This document shows positions 1 to 8,616 of a stretch of 64,000 nt of DNA, in pieces; the stretch's first letter is position 1, and every line of letters begins with the position of its first letter. The position numbers were made by a program, and so were the translations under genes. Location of the stretch: the NCBI GenBank assembly GCA_030610945.1, contig JAUWQV010000001.1, forward strand, positions 228,318 through 292,317, read 5' to 3'. A model generated the notes under the pieces. The model worked only from the letters and a program-made list of their open reading frames with translations, was not told where the DNA came from and made no database searches. Origin of the DNA: Methanocellales archaeon (GTDB taxonomy: Archaea; Halobacteriota; UBA148; JAUWXC01).

Positions 1-1
1 C

Positions 2-331
2 GCCGTCATCATGATAGGCATCATAGGGTTGTATGGCGTTAAGACGACAGGATATCTGACCGTATCAGAGGTCGCATCTGACCCACAGTACATAGGCACA
101 GAGGTGCAGGTGAAGGGCATCGTGAAGGAGGGTACGCTAGATGTAAATCTGACCACATCGTTTGTGCTTACGGACAAGAGCGCAGACATAAATGTCGAAT
201 ACGTTGGCGAAAAACCCATAAACCTCGCCAGCGGAAAGGATGTAGTGGTCATCGGAACACTGGTCTCCAACGAAAAAATAGTAGCCAGAAAAATCTTGAC
301 AGAGTGTGCGTCAAAATATGTTGGCGGCTAA
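2..331 (+). CDS. ccmE: Cytochrome c maturation haem chaperone CcmE, 5'-truncated by window edge
   Basis: CcmE carries haem covalently on the outer membrane face and hands it to the CcmF ligation module. The visible part starts inside the N-terminal membrane anchor; the frame is open to the window edge, so the true start is probably upstream of the ATG at 11. The rest is a small OB-fold-like beta domain. From the ATG at 11, Cys99 and Tyr103 near the C terminus form a CxxxY motif. This is the archaeal/Desulfovibrio variant in which cysteine replaces the classical haem-binding histidine (HxxxY). The 3' end overlaps that of the opposite-strand CcmF N-terminal half by four bases. Seen: anchor and CxxxY. 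Inferred: function. Confidence 0.85.
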   Translation, partial: AVIMIGIIGLYGVKTTGYLTVSEVASDPQYIGTEVQVKGIVKEGTLDVNLTTSFVLTDKSADINVEYVGEKPINLASGKDVVVIGTLVSNEKIVARKILTECASKYVGG

Positions 332-1332
332 CCTGATGTGTATTTTTTTAAAAGTAGATACGCGCTGGAAATGACGAGAACGCACAAGAAGATGGCGACT
401 GCTTGGCCTTCTAACGCAAACTCCTGCCAGCTGTGAACAGATGCCCATAATCCGCTGCGCGTCACAAATGTGGCAAATATTACGAGTATGAAGGATGCTA
501 CCGCTAATAGAGGCGTCGCAATTTTGTATTCTCCTCTCCGGAGTTGGCTCTGGCAATGCAAAAAAGCGGTCGCGGTAACCCATGGCACGAGCGAAGACGT
601 TTCGACGGGGTCCCAGCTCCAGTACCACGCGCCCCAGCCCAATACCTCATACGCCCAGAAGCCTCCTATGCCGATGCCGAGTGTCAGGAAAAGCCATGCA
701 AGCCTGCCCCAGAACCTCGATATGTCCGTCCACTTTGCGTCATCCGTGAGCAGGTATCCCACCGCTGCCGCATACGGAATTGTCAACAACGCATAGCCTG
801 CGAATAATACGGGTGGATGAATCGCCATCCAGGGATTTCTGAGCAGTGGATTCATGCCATATCCAAACGCTGCAGGCATATCTATAGAGTGTAGTGGATT
901 TTTGATGACCAGAATCAGCAGGAAGAAAGTCGCAACAGCCAGCGTGACCGACTGCGAGACATCCATAAGCGGTGTACCTTTCACGTCTTTGGAAACGTTC
1001 GTGTACTGTATCAGCACCAAGACGAGCAGGATCATCCACGTCCATAAGAGGAATGAGCCCTCTTGTCCTGCCCACAGCGCAGCTATCCGATAGTACCATG
1101 CCAGTTCAACGCTTGAATGCTGGACGACATATGAATATCTCAAATTAACTGTAAACAAGTAGTATGTCAACAGGAGCATGCTTGCCGTCGTGGTCATGAA
1201 ACAGCCAGCTCCAATGCGCCCAGATAGACTGCGCAAACCCGAGTCGTCTTTTTTGTACGCCAAAATCGAGCACGCCGTTGCGGCCGCCCCTAAGATGAAA
1301 GAGAGTTGGATTAGAAGAGTACCAATATCCAT
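328..1332 (-). CDS. ccmF: CcmF N-terminal half (haem lyase, WWD domain)
   Basis: First half of the CcmF haem lyase that joins haem to apocytochrome c outside the membrane. This 334-residue, multi-spanning protein has the family signatures ALWAGQEGSFLLW (85-97), NPWMAIHPPVLFAGY with His172, and the tryptophan-rich WGAWYWSWDPVE (233-244) followed by FLH (257-259). Full-length CcmF is about twice as long; the missing C-terminal half is the divergent gene starting at 1420. Start ATG at 1332. CcmA, B and C are not in the window and may lie to the left, beyond ccmE. Family call is secure; the division into two divergent genes is the odd feature. Confidence 0.9.
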   Translation of the reverse strand: MDIGTLLIQLSFILGAAATACSILAYKKDDSGLRSLSGRIGAGCFMTTTASMLLLTYYLFTVNLRYSYVVQHSSVELAWYYRIAALWAGQEGSFLLWTWMILLVLVLIQYTNVSKDVKGTPLMDVSQSVTLAVATFFLLILVIKNPLHSIDMPAAFGYGMNPLLRNPWMAIHPPVLFAGYALLTIPYAAAVGYLLTDDAKWTDISRFWGRLAWLFLTLGIGIGGFWAYEVLGWGAWYWSWDPVETSSLVPWVTATAFLHCQSQLRRGEYKIATPLLAVASFILVIFATFVTRSGLWASVHSWQEFALEGQAVAIFLCVLVISSAYLLLKKYTSG

Positions 1333-1419
1333 ATATATGCAACACCCTATTCAGAACGTAAAACCATTAGCACATGTTTTATATATGGATTGTGCTGAGC
1401 AATGTGGGGCGTCCTGAGT
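1333..1419. promoter_or_regulatory. Divergent promoter region between the two ccmF halves
   Basis: Short AT-rich spacer serving both ccmF halves. On the plus strand a strong TATA-like run, TTTTATATAT, lies at 1377-1386. Archaeal start sites fall about 25 bases downstream, near 1407, which places the ATG at 1402 upstream of the transcript and favours the ATG at 1420. On the minus strand another AT-rich run abuts the ATG at 1332. No clear operator palindrome is visible. Confidence 0.5.
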
Positions 1420-2364
1420 ATGAGCATCGATGACTATCTCAATGACCATAACGTCATGCTGGCTACGATTGTTGTGCTCTCCATAATTGCCATAATACTA
1501 TTCATAGGCCTCATCACGCCGCTATTTATATCGGCAACTGGAGGAGGGGAAGTACGCTTAGATGCTACTTATTTCAATGCGAGAACCGCCATACCAACGC
1601 TGCTGCTCCTCATATTGCTGGGACTCTGCCTCATGCTGAGGTATTTTAAGGGCGAAAGATTGATTGCTGCTATCGCTATCGTTATCGTTGCTACAGTGAT
1701 TTGTATTATCGCAAATCCGTTCAAGGATTTCTACCTAAATGCATCACTTCCAGCCCTAGGTTTCGGTCTTGTTGGCGCTGTGTATAAAATCTACAGAGCA
1801 ATCAATCCGAAATCAATCAAGACCACCCTAAGGGGAGTGAGCCCGCATCTCATTCATCTGGGCCTCATCTTGATCCTGCTCGGTGTGGCCATCAGCACGA
1901 CCTCCAATGTTGATGGGACAAGGGAACTTCAGGAGGGGGATAGTTGGAATTTTCAGGATTATGCCATCGCGGTAACTGAACTTGATGAAATCCAGAAGAG
2001 GACTTCATTTGAGCGCATCATCTACTTTGATGTCTACAAGGATGGTAAACTGATAGACCAAGGGCAGGCGAAAATGGTCTATGATATGAACTGGGGGCAG
2101 TGGCAGTCCATCGTTTATACCAAGAGAGGCGTCACCGAGGATTTGTACATCGCCTTAAAGGGCGTTTCTCCACCAACGGTCAGCCTTTATGCGAGGGTGG
2201 TTCCGATGATTAACTTCATATGGGGCGGACTTATTGTAATGGCGTCTGGCATTGCCCTCGTGACCTGTACGGACTATATGATGAAACCCAAGGTCAAGGA
2301 TGTTAAAAGGAAGTATGAGGAGAAGTTACAAGACGAGCTCAGGAGACTGAGAGAGGAGGCATAA
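1420..2364 (+). CDS. CcmF C-terminal half
   Basis: Second half of split CcmF. The segment YFNARTAIPTLLLLILLGL and the later HLIHLGLILILLGVAIS helix match the C-terminal membrane portion of CcmF, followed by an extracytoplasmic region rich in Asp and Gly, a final helix (MINFIWGGLIVMASGIAL) and a charged cytoplasmic tail. An in-frame ATG at 1402 would add six residues, but the TATA position favours 1420. The stop overlaps the next start by one base (TAATG), so the downstream gene is probably translationally coupled. It likely pairs in the membrane with the product of 328-1332. Confidence 0.8.
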   Translation: MSIDDYLNDHNVMLATIVVLSIIAIILFIGLITPLFISATGGGEVRLDATYFNARTAIPTLLLLILLGLCLMLRYFKGERLIAAIAIVIVATVICIIANPFKDFYLNASLPALGFGLVGAVYKIYRAINPKSIKTTLRGVSPHLIHLGLILILLGVAISTTSNVDGTRELQEGDSWNFQDYAIAVTELDEIQKRTSFERIIYFDVYKDGKLIDQGQAKMVYDMNWGQWQSIVYTKRGVTEDLYIALKGVSPPTVSLYARVVPMINFIWGGLIVMASGIALVTCTDYMMKPKVKDVKRKYEEKLQDELRRLREEA

Positions 2365-3233
2365 TGCCCAAAAAACTCATCCTCTTCTTTGTACTTCTGT
2401 TGCTATTGCTAGGGATTGTCGCAGCTCAACCTGAAAACATAATCGTCAGTGAGCACAGCATCATGGTGCATCAGATTGGCAAAAGGGCGACTTTTCGTGA
2501 AAGCATGATGTTTAGCAATGTCGGTGATGATGTATTCGTCGGCGAGTTGGTTGCAGCGTTGCCATCTGGAGCGTACAATATCATAGTTACTATGCCAGCG
2601 AATGATGACAATTTGACCGTAATTCCATATTTCCAAAAAGGGAATAATATCTACTGGGATGCGAAGATAGGCCCTCACGAGGCAATTCAAATTAACGTGG
2701 AATATCAATCAGACGTGCAACCGTCTGGCATTTTGCAAAAACAGATTGCCATTGAGAAGGAGTTGAGATACTACACGCAGGTGCTCTCCGTTGTCGTCAT
2801 CACCACTGCAGAGGCAGATGTAATTGCACCACCACTGATTACCATGGGCCCAAGAACCTATAATGAGGAGTTTGACGCCTACATTTCGTCCTTCACGGGA
2901 TCCAATCTGATGCCGCAAAAGATTGCACTCACCCTTACAGAACAGGGGGCAATTGACTTGGAAACTACCCTATTTGTGGGAGTGATCTGCATCGTAGCCG
3001 CGCTCATAGCGGTGCCTTTCTTAAAGGGCAGGGAAATTAAGTTGTTCAAGAAAGAGGATGCCAAGACACTGGAAAAGAAGAAGGTGGCTTTGCTTACTGT
3101 GTTAAATGAGTTAGATAAGGATTACAAAGCTAAGAAAATTAACATGGTAGAGTATCAAGACCTGAAATCCAAATACGAAAAAGAAGCCATCAGGGTAATG
3201 AAGAAGTTGGATAAGATAAAAGAGCGGCATTAG
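2364..3233 (+). CDS. Secreted, C-terminally anchored protein of the ccm locus (CcmH/CcmI-like tail)
   Basis: A 289-residue protein with an N-terminal signal sequence (ending near the AAQ at 20-22), a beta-rich extracytoplasmic region of about 190 residues, one transmembrane helix (about 205-222) and a charged cytoplasmic coiled coil. The tail pattern LNELDKDYKAKKINMVEYQ recalls the N-terminal cytoplasmic helix of CcmI/CycH proteins. It is preceded by GAGAGGAGG and overlaps the CcmF C-half by one base. Context suggests a role in presenting apocytochrome or stabilising CcmF; no catalytic motif is visible. Assignment to cytochrome maturation rests on gene position and this tail only. Ends with TAG. 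Confidence 0.55.
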   Translation: MPKKLILFFVLLLLLLGIVAAQPENIIVSEHSIMVHQIGKRATFRESMMFSNVGDDVFVGELVAALPSGAYNIIVTMPANDDNLTVIPYFQKGNNIYWDAKIGPHEAIQINVEYQSDVQPSGILQKQIAIEKELRYYTQVLSVVVITTAEADVIAPPLITMGPRTYNEEFDAYISSFTGSNLMPQKIALTLTEQGAIDLETTLFVGVICIVAALIAVPFLKGREIKLFKKEDAKTLEKKKVALLTVLNELDKDYKAKKINMVEYQDLKSKYEKEAIRVMKKLDKIKERH

Positions 3234-3249
3234 CCCTTTATATGAACAA

Positions 3250-5466
3250 TTATTTTCTCTCTAAAAACTCCTCTATCGTCTTTCCCCAAGATTTATCCAA
3301 TTTTTCCAGGTCGATGTCTACCCATTTTCCTATGGATAATTTATCGCCGCCTACCTTACCCATCTCCCAAGCAGGTACATTGTTTGCCTGAGCTATCTTT
3401 TTTAACTCGTCTTTCTTTCCCGGGTTGCAACTTACAACAATTCGGGATTGAGATTCGCCAAATAACAGCGCATCAGTCCTTACCGATGGCGGGCTGTCTA
3501 AATTAATGACTGCCCCGAACTTGGTGGTTGGATGGGAAATACAACACTCCGCCAATGCCACTGCAAGACCGCCTTCAGAGCAATCATGGGCAGAATTAAT
3601 TAAACCCTTCTTTATCATTTGAAGTAGCGTCTCCTGAAGCTTCTTTTCAACTTTCAGGTCGATGGATGGAGCGTCACCTTTCTTCAAACCATGAATCAAC
3701 TTTAGATATTCGCTTCCTCCCAATTCTTCTTTAGTTTCGCCCAAAATGAAGACCGTATCACCCGCATTTTTGAAATGTTGAGTCGTTACCCTTGAGTCAT
3801 CTTCGATCAGACCCACCATTCCTATCACCGGCGTTGGATCGACTGAGCCTTTTGGACTTTCGTTGTTAAAACTCACATTTCCGCTGACGACCGGGGTTTC
3901 AAGCACCCTGCACGCCTCGCTGATGCCTAACACAGATTGTTTAAACTGCCAGAATACCTCAGGATTCCTAGGGTTGCCAAAGTTCAGGCAATCCGTAATG
4001 GCTAAAGGTTTTGCACCAGCGCAGACCAGATTCCTCGCTGCCTCTGCCACAGCAATTGCTCCACCTACATATGGGTTGAGATAAACGTAGCGGGCATTAC
4101 AATCCACAGTTACTGCAATGTGTTTCTCAGTCCCGGGAAGACGAATAACGGCTGCATCCGAGCCGGGACCGACTTTAACGTTTTGTGCGACTTTCGGGTC
4201 ACCCTTCCGGTAGACCCACTCTTTGCTGGCTATAGTGGGGGAGGAGAGAATCGTTAAAAGCACCTGAGTGTAATCGTCCGGCTCTGGGATGTCGCGGATA
4301 TCGAGCTCCCTTGTCACCTTTAGGTATTCTGGTGATTTTTCCTCCAGATGGTACACGGGCGCTTCTACCAGCGCCGCAGCCGGCACCTCAGCCACCACCT
4401 TGTCACCCTCTTTTACCCTCACCATTCCGTCATCTGTAACCCTGCCTATAACGGCAGCCGGCACGCCCCACTTTGAGAATATCTCCTTAACTTTATTCAG
4501 TCTATCCTTTTCGATTATCGCCAACATCCTCTCTTGAGATTCTGAAAGCATGACCTCATATGGAGTCATTTTTTCCTCTTTGCGCGGAACCAAGGACATA
4601 TCAATCTCTATACCTGTCCCACCATTGTAGGCGGTTTCACACATCGAACAGGTCAGTCCAGCGGCACCCATATCCTGCATACCTACGACATGGCCTCGCT
4701 GAATCAATTCCAGACATGCCGCTCTAACTATCTTGCCCATCTTTGGATCGCCAATGGCGACAGCCGAACTTTGCTCACCCTGCTCTTCATCCAACCCCTT
4801 GGATGCAAAGGCAGCCCCGGCAACGCCGTCTCTGCCCGTAGCCCCTCCAACTATCAACACCAAATTGCCTACACCTGTCGCCCTGGCCTTAGCCATATCT
4901 TTGTGCCGCATGAATCCTACCGCCATGGCATTGACCAAGGGATTGCCTTCATAGGACTCGTCAAAATAGACCTCACCACCCACTACCGGAATCTCAGAAA
5001 TATTGGCATAGGTAGTAAAACCTCTGGCCACCTCTGCTAACAGATACTGGACCTTTGACTCTGTCAATGTTCCAAATCGGAGGGAGCCGAGGAGTGCCAC
5101 AGGTCTGGCGCCCATGGTAAAAATATCTCTAACGCACCCCCCTCCCCCGGTAGCTGAAGCTTCATAAGGCTCTATGGCTGATGGATGATTATGAGATTCA
5201 ATCTTGAATGCTACTGCCAACCCATCTCCTATATCAACCACCCCGGCATTTTCTCCAGGGCCCTGGAGAACTTGTTTGCCGGTGGTGGGAAATAATTTTA
5301 AAACTGGTTTTGAGCTCTTATAACTACAATGCTCTGACCACATGGCCGAGAACATCCCCAATTCCGTATAATTTGGCTCCCTTCCCATAAGGCCTTTAAT
5401 CTTCCCAAACTCTTCTTCACTCAATCCCAGTTCAGCTATTGTCTCTTTGGTAATCCTTACTTCCAC
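3250..5466 (-). CDS. purL: Phosphoribosylformylglycinamidine synthase subunit PurL
   Basis: Fourth step of purine synthesis: ATP- and glutamine-derived-ammonia-dependent conversion of FGAR to FGAM, in complex with PurQ and PurS (neither in this window). The 738-residue length is that of the small archaeal/Bacillus-type PurL. Visible signatures are MWSEHCSYKSSKPVLK (about 43-58), the Gly-rich TGGGGCVRDIF loop of the ATP site and NSAHDCSEGGLAVALAE in the second AIR-synthase-like half. The start is GTG at 5466, chosen because AGGAGG lies just upstream and the protein begins like the family (MEVRITKETIAELGL). Stands alone, convergent with the ccm-linked gene. Confidence 0.95.
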   Translation of the reverse strand: MEVRITKETIAELGLSEEEFGKIKGLMGREPNYTELGMFSAMWSEHCSYKSSKPVLKLFPTTGKQVLQGPGENAGVVDIGDGLAVAFKIESHNHPSAIEPYEASATGGGGCVRDIFTMGARPVALLGSLRFGTLTESKVQYLLAEVARGFTTYANISEIPVVGGEVYFDESYEGNPLVNAMAVGFMRHKDMAKARATGVGNLVLIVGGATGRDGVAGAAFASKGLDEEQGEQSSAVAIGDPKMGKIVRAACLELIQRGHVVGMQDMGAAGLTCSMCETAYNGGTGIEIDMSLVPRKEEKMTPYEVMLSESQERMLAIIEKDRLNKVKEIFSKWGVPAAVIGRVTDDGMVRVKEGDKVVAEVPAAALVEAPVYHLEEKSPEYLKVTRELDIRDIPEPDDYTQVLLTILSSPTIASKEWVYRKGDPKVAQNVKVGPGSDAAVIRLPGTEKHIAVTVDCNARYVYLNPYVGGAIAVAEAARNLVCAGAKPLAITDCLNFGNPRNPEVFWQFKQSVLGISEACRVLETPVVSGNVSFNNESPKGSVDPTPVIGMVGLIEDDSRVTTQHFKNAGDTVFILGETKEELGGSEYLKLIHGLKKGDAPSIDLKVEKKLQETLLQMIKKGLINSAHDCSEGGLAVALAECCISHPTTKFGAVINLDSPPSVRTDALLFGESQSRIVVSCNPGKKDELKKIAQANNVPAWEMGKVGGDKLSIGKWVDIDLEKLDKSWGKTIEEFLERK

Positions 5467-5664
5467 CCCAATTCCTCCTGTATCGTGAGGCCATCATCTT
5501 TCCAAATAACATTAAAATCGTTGGTATCAGTAGTTCGGAAAGTAGATTAATTTAACCAAATAAGAGGTTGTTGCCAAATGATAAATCGTCATCATGAATA
5601 AGTTTGGCTTTAGATTTAGTAAGAATTTTTTTTAGGAGAAGTTCGCATATAAGGAGTTATATGA

Positions 5665-5826
5665 AATATCCATACTCAAAAAGGTGTAAAAAGCAAAAAC
5701 CTTGTGGAGCTACCTTTTCCAAAAGCTACTCTTGAACAACTAGGCAAGAGTTTAGACGAGCTTACGGGACGGACCATTCATGAATCTGAGAGGTTAGCTA
5801 TCAATGGAGAGGCAAATCAACAATAA
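5665..5826 (+). pseudogene. Start-less coding remnant in intergenic region
   Basis: The 373-base gap 5467-5839 holds an open stretch between a TGA ending at 5664 and TAA at 5824-5826. It lacks ATG, and its amino-acid composition is protein-like (LVELPFPKATLEQLGKSLDE, then LTGRTIHESERLAINGEANQ). The Lys/Glu-rich amphipathic pattern vaguely recalls C-terminal ends of large adenine-specific DNA methylases, but that is a weak guess. A GTG at 5704 could start a 40-residue peptide. I read it as debris of a larger gene. The rest of the gap is AT-rich with no further signal. Confidence 0.3.
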
Positions 5827-5839
5827 CCTCAGGAACACA

Positions 5840-6985
5840 TCAATAATGTGACATGAGTTCTGCCCAGTTTTCCTGAAACTCAAGGTATTTGTCCGCATTT
5901 TGTTTTGCATATTTTCTCGCCTCGCCTAAGGATAACCTAGCGTTGTCCATATAGGCGAAAAAATCGCTGAGATCTCTCCGGAGAAGAGCATCAAGCCCGA
6001 GGAGCGTGCTTGTGATAAACGCTCTGGCACATAGATCGGATTTCAAGAAAGCTCCCGGATACGGATCCAGTTCGCTAGGGGGGATGCCATATAGCTTCAG
6101 TTTTTCCCTTTGGTACATGAATCGATATATGTCATTTCTCATCTTAGCTACATTCGAAACGGGCTCTGGAGGAAGATGTTTAATTTTCAGTTGATTGTCC
6201 AGCAAGAGCTCGTAGCCAAAGTGCTTTGCGTTCAGCACGAAGTCCATGTCCTCGCCCCTAACAATATAGGGATCGAAAGGGACCTTTTTGAATAATGAGC
6301 TGCTTACGACCATGTTTCCGCCAAATGCAAAAGTCGTATCGTTTAGTCTCTCTCGTGATTCTATGATCCTAAACGCCTCGTTCATTTTTCGTTCTTTGTT
6401 CCATAGATGTTTCCACCAAGGCGTTTTTTCCTCTAGCATATAGGCGTTATTTTCATCGATGTAATAACCTGCGATGCCACCAATGATCTTACCGTTGTGT
6501 CTTTTTCCTATGAACTCCGTGGCCTTTTTGATGTAATCTTTATCTTCGACGATCTCATCATCATCCAAAAATATGATGTTATCAGCGCTCATGATCGCAC
6601 CTGTTACCAACCCCACGTTTCGAACGCATCCATACCCTGTCATCTTAAACTGTTCGATGAAATCCTGGGGAAAGCCCCAGTTCTCAAGATCCTCTCTTAT
6701 CCTTGTTAGGCTAGAGCTGGAGAACACTTTGATGTCCAAGTCTCCTTCATAGCCCTTTACGATGTTGTTAACCCTCTTTTCAACTTCTTTGTGGAGGGGT
6801 GTAGGAAATATCAAAATTTCAGTGCCATCGATGTCGATCTTCGTGAGACTCACTAATAACCTTTCCAGTGTTCCTTCTTCGGTGATGGGCGTCGGATGGT
6901 CGTACAGTTCCTGAGTTGGCGTCTCTCTCGTTGACCAATCGGTGGGTATCTCGATTATATTATGTATTAAGATAACCCCCTTCAA
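5840..6985 (-). CDS. GT-A fold glycosyltransferase (family 2-like)
   Basis: A 381-residue soluble transferase. The segment GYGCVRNVGLVTGAIMSADN (about 117-136) followed by IIFLDDDE is the nucleotide-sugar site and metal-binding aspartates of GT-A enzymes. GGNMVVSSSLF and VRGEDMDFVLNAKHFGYEL are the acceptor and ED motifs. The C terminus is helical with no membrane segment. The start is TTG at 6985 with poor start context; it overlaps the tail of a decayed GT4-like reading frame on the same strand. Substrate is unknown; surface-glycan or lipid glycosylation is the usual role. The region is more AT-rich than the adjacent core genes, consistent with an exchanged glycan locus. Confidence 0.75.
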   Translation of the reverse strand: MKGVILIHNIIEIPTDWSTRETPTQELYDHPTPITEEGTLERLLVSLTKIDIDGTEILIFPTPLHKEVEKRVNNIVKGYEGDLDIKVFSSSSLTRIREDLENWGFPQDFIEQFKMTGYGCVRNVGLVTGAIMSADNIIFLDDDEIVEDKDYIKKATEFIGKRHNGKIIGGIAGYYIDENNAYMLEEKTPWWKHLWNKERKMNEAFRIIESRERLNDTTFAFGGNMVVSSSLFKKVPFDPYIVRGEDMDFVLNAKHFGYELLLDNQLKIKHLPPEPVSNVAKMRNDIYRFMYQREKLKLYGIPPSELDPYPGAFLKSDLCARAFITSTLLGLDALLRRDLSDFFAYMDNARLSLGEARKYAKQNADKYLEFQENWAELMSHY

Positions 6986-7200
6986 GCTCGCTGACTATGT
7001 GCCCTATAGAAAACCTCTTTTCAACCAGCCTTTTACCATTTACCCCAAATTCTTTGGTTTTTCTCTCATTAGTGAGCAAATCAAACATTTTATCAGCTAT
7101 TCCTCGTTCTTAAGATCTCACCGATGTGCACTGCCCTCGCACCTTTGTATATTTTTGCAATGCCCTCTTTTTGGTAGACGATGAAATCTATTTTACTCAT
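6960..7200 (-). pseudogene. Decayed GT4-type glycosyltransferase remnant
   Basis: On the minus strand ATG at 7200 opens a 35-codon stretch (MSKIDFIVYQKEGIAKIYKG...) that stops at TGA. In another frame the segment from about 7100 to TAA at 6960-6962 reads GIADKMFDLLTNERKTKEFG and then VNGKRLVEKRFSIGHIVSEL. That is the typical C-terminal helix of GT4 (group 1) glycosyltransferases, which ends with (N)G(R)RLVEEKFSW..IVEELE. No N-terminal domain is present. I interpret this as the leftover end of a GT4 gene, frame-disrupted, immediately upstream of the surviving GT2 gene. Confidence 0.5.
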
Positions 7201-7551
7201 CAGACAACTCCCCAATATAATCGGATTACCTAATTATCCTCATTCTTCTTAAGGTATGCGAGTTTCGACCGAGTGCTACAATCTGTGTGGTATTCGAAAA
7301 GCTTAGATTCACAAACGTGTTACATATATGTGCACAAAATTTGTGGGTTTTACTAAGATCCAGCCAAAACAACCATGTCTGCACCCTTTGACTCAATATT
7401 AAATTTAAGCAGGTCTAATAATATAAGTCTAATAAGTCTATTCAAACGTTCAAATATACAACCTCCTAATACACGATAATGTAGTGACAAAATTGTTAAG
7501 GAGTTAAGTTGCGCCAGGGCAGGCTACGAAGTATCTTAAAAACGTGTGATG
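7201..7551. other. AT-rich intergenic stretch with possible tiny remnant
   Basis: No complete gene is visible. A minus-strand piece ending at a TAG (7353-7355) reads NIESKGADMVVLAGS, reminiscent of racemase-type loops but too short to assign. Around 7425-7440 the words TAATAAT, AAGTCTAATAAGTCTA and TTCAAACGTTCAAA give short direct and inverted repeats. There is no tRNA-like cloverleaf, terminator hairpin or insertion-sequence end that I can support. Confidence 0.35.
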
Positions 7552-8616
7552 TTAAATCTGTTCATATAAAGTAGTCCTTCTCCTTGGGATGCGCCCTGCA
7601 CTGGCGATAATTTCCTCGAATTCTTCCGGCGACATGTATTCGCCTTCCGTCCCGCCAGCAGACCTGGTTATGTGTTCTTCCATCAGCGTTCCACCGAAAT
7701 CGTTTACTCCATAGAAGAGCGTTTCTCTTGCCAGTTTGCGCCCCAGTTTCACCCAAGAGGCTTGAATATTTGTGATGTACGGATACAGCAAGACCCTGGA
7801 AAGAGCGTGCATTTTTAGGCTGTCCATTTTTGTCGGCCCTCTGGCGATTTTGCCAAGCCCATTGTTCTTTGGCATGAATGGAAGCGGTATGAATTCCGTA
7901 AAGCCCTTCGTCTTTTTCTGGATGTCCCTGATGAGCAGGAGGTGATTAACCCAGTGCTCCAACGTCTCGATGTGGCCGTACATTATCGTGGCAGTCGTAG
8001 GAATTTCCATCCGATGTGCGGTGGTGATTGTGTCGATCCACTGCGCCGCCGAGACTTTGCTCGGGCAGATTTTTTTGCGAATCTCATCGTCGAGGATTTC
8101 CGCAGCCGTGCCAGGCATTGAGTCCAAGCCGCTGCGCTTTAGTGCCTTCAACGCATCTCGTACATCTACGTTAGAATTCTTAGCTGCATGAAAAACCTCC
8201 ATGGGCGAGAATGCATGCAAATGCACGTCAAAATGCGATTTTATGCACGCCAGCATCTCGCAGTAGAAGTCAAGCGTCGCCCCCTTCGGCAGACCGCCCT
8301 GGATGCAGATTTCAGTCGCGCCCCTAGCGACAGCTTCTTCCACCTTTTGCAGAATTTGCTCCATGCTGAGGACGTAGCCACGTTCCTTTTTAAATGCGCA
8401 GAATGTGCAATCACCTATGCAAGTATTCGTGAAGTTGATATTGTGATTTATGACATAGGTGACGACGTCGCCGACTGCTTCCGAGCGCAACTCATCGGCA
8501 ATTTTGAACAATAAGGGCGTGTTACGCACCAAGTGCAGCGCGTCCTCTTTTGTGACTTCACCCGTCCTGGCACGTTCAACGATGTCAGCACTTTCTAAAT
8601 CCATCTTCGTCTGCAT
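7552..8616 (-). CDS. cofH: FO synthase subunit 2 CofH (radical SAM)
   Basis: With CofG it builds the 5-deazaflavin chromophore FO of coenzyme F420: CofH uses SAM radical chemistry to join tyrosine to the uracil precursor. The radical-SAM cluster motif is NTCIGDCTFCAF (CxxxCxxC, about 63-74), followed by ICIQGGLPKG and an archaeal CofH C terminus with GGTLMEEHITRSAGG. The 354-residue length is typical. The start ATG at 8616 lies inside the end of cofG (32-base overlap), so the two are co-transcribed; an in-frame ATG four codons later is possible. Confidence 0.95.
   Translation of the reverse strand: MQTKMDLESADIVERARTGEVTKEDALHLVRNTPLLFKIADELRSEAVGDVVTYVINHNINFTNTCIGDCTFCAFKKERGYVLSMEQILQKVEEAVARGATEICIQGGLPKGATLDFYCEMLACIKSHFDVHLHAFSPMEVFHAAKNSNVDVRDALKALKRSGLDSMPGTAAEILDDEIRKKICPSKVSAAQWIDTITTAHRMEIPTTATIMYGHIETLEHWVNHLLLIRDIQKKTKGFTEFIPLPFMPKNNGLGKIARGPTKMDSLKMHALSRVLLYPYITNIQASWVKLGRKLARETLFYGVNDFGGTLMEEHITRSAGGTEGEYMSPEEFEEIIASAGRIPRRRTTLYEQI

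Noticed and set aside
311..628. Minus-strand open frame of 105 codons over ccmF
   Set aside because: It overlaps the clearly coding CcmF N-terminal half in another frame and has no family features.
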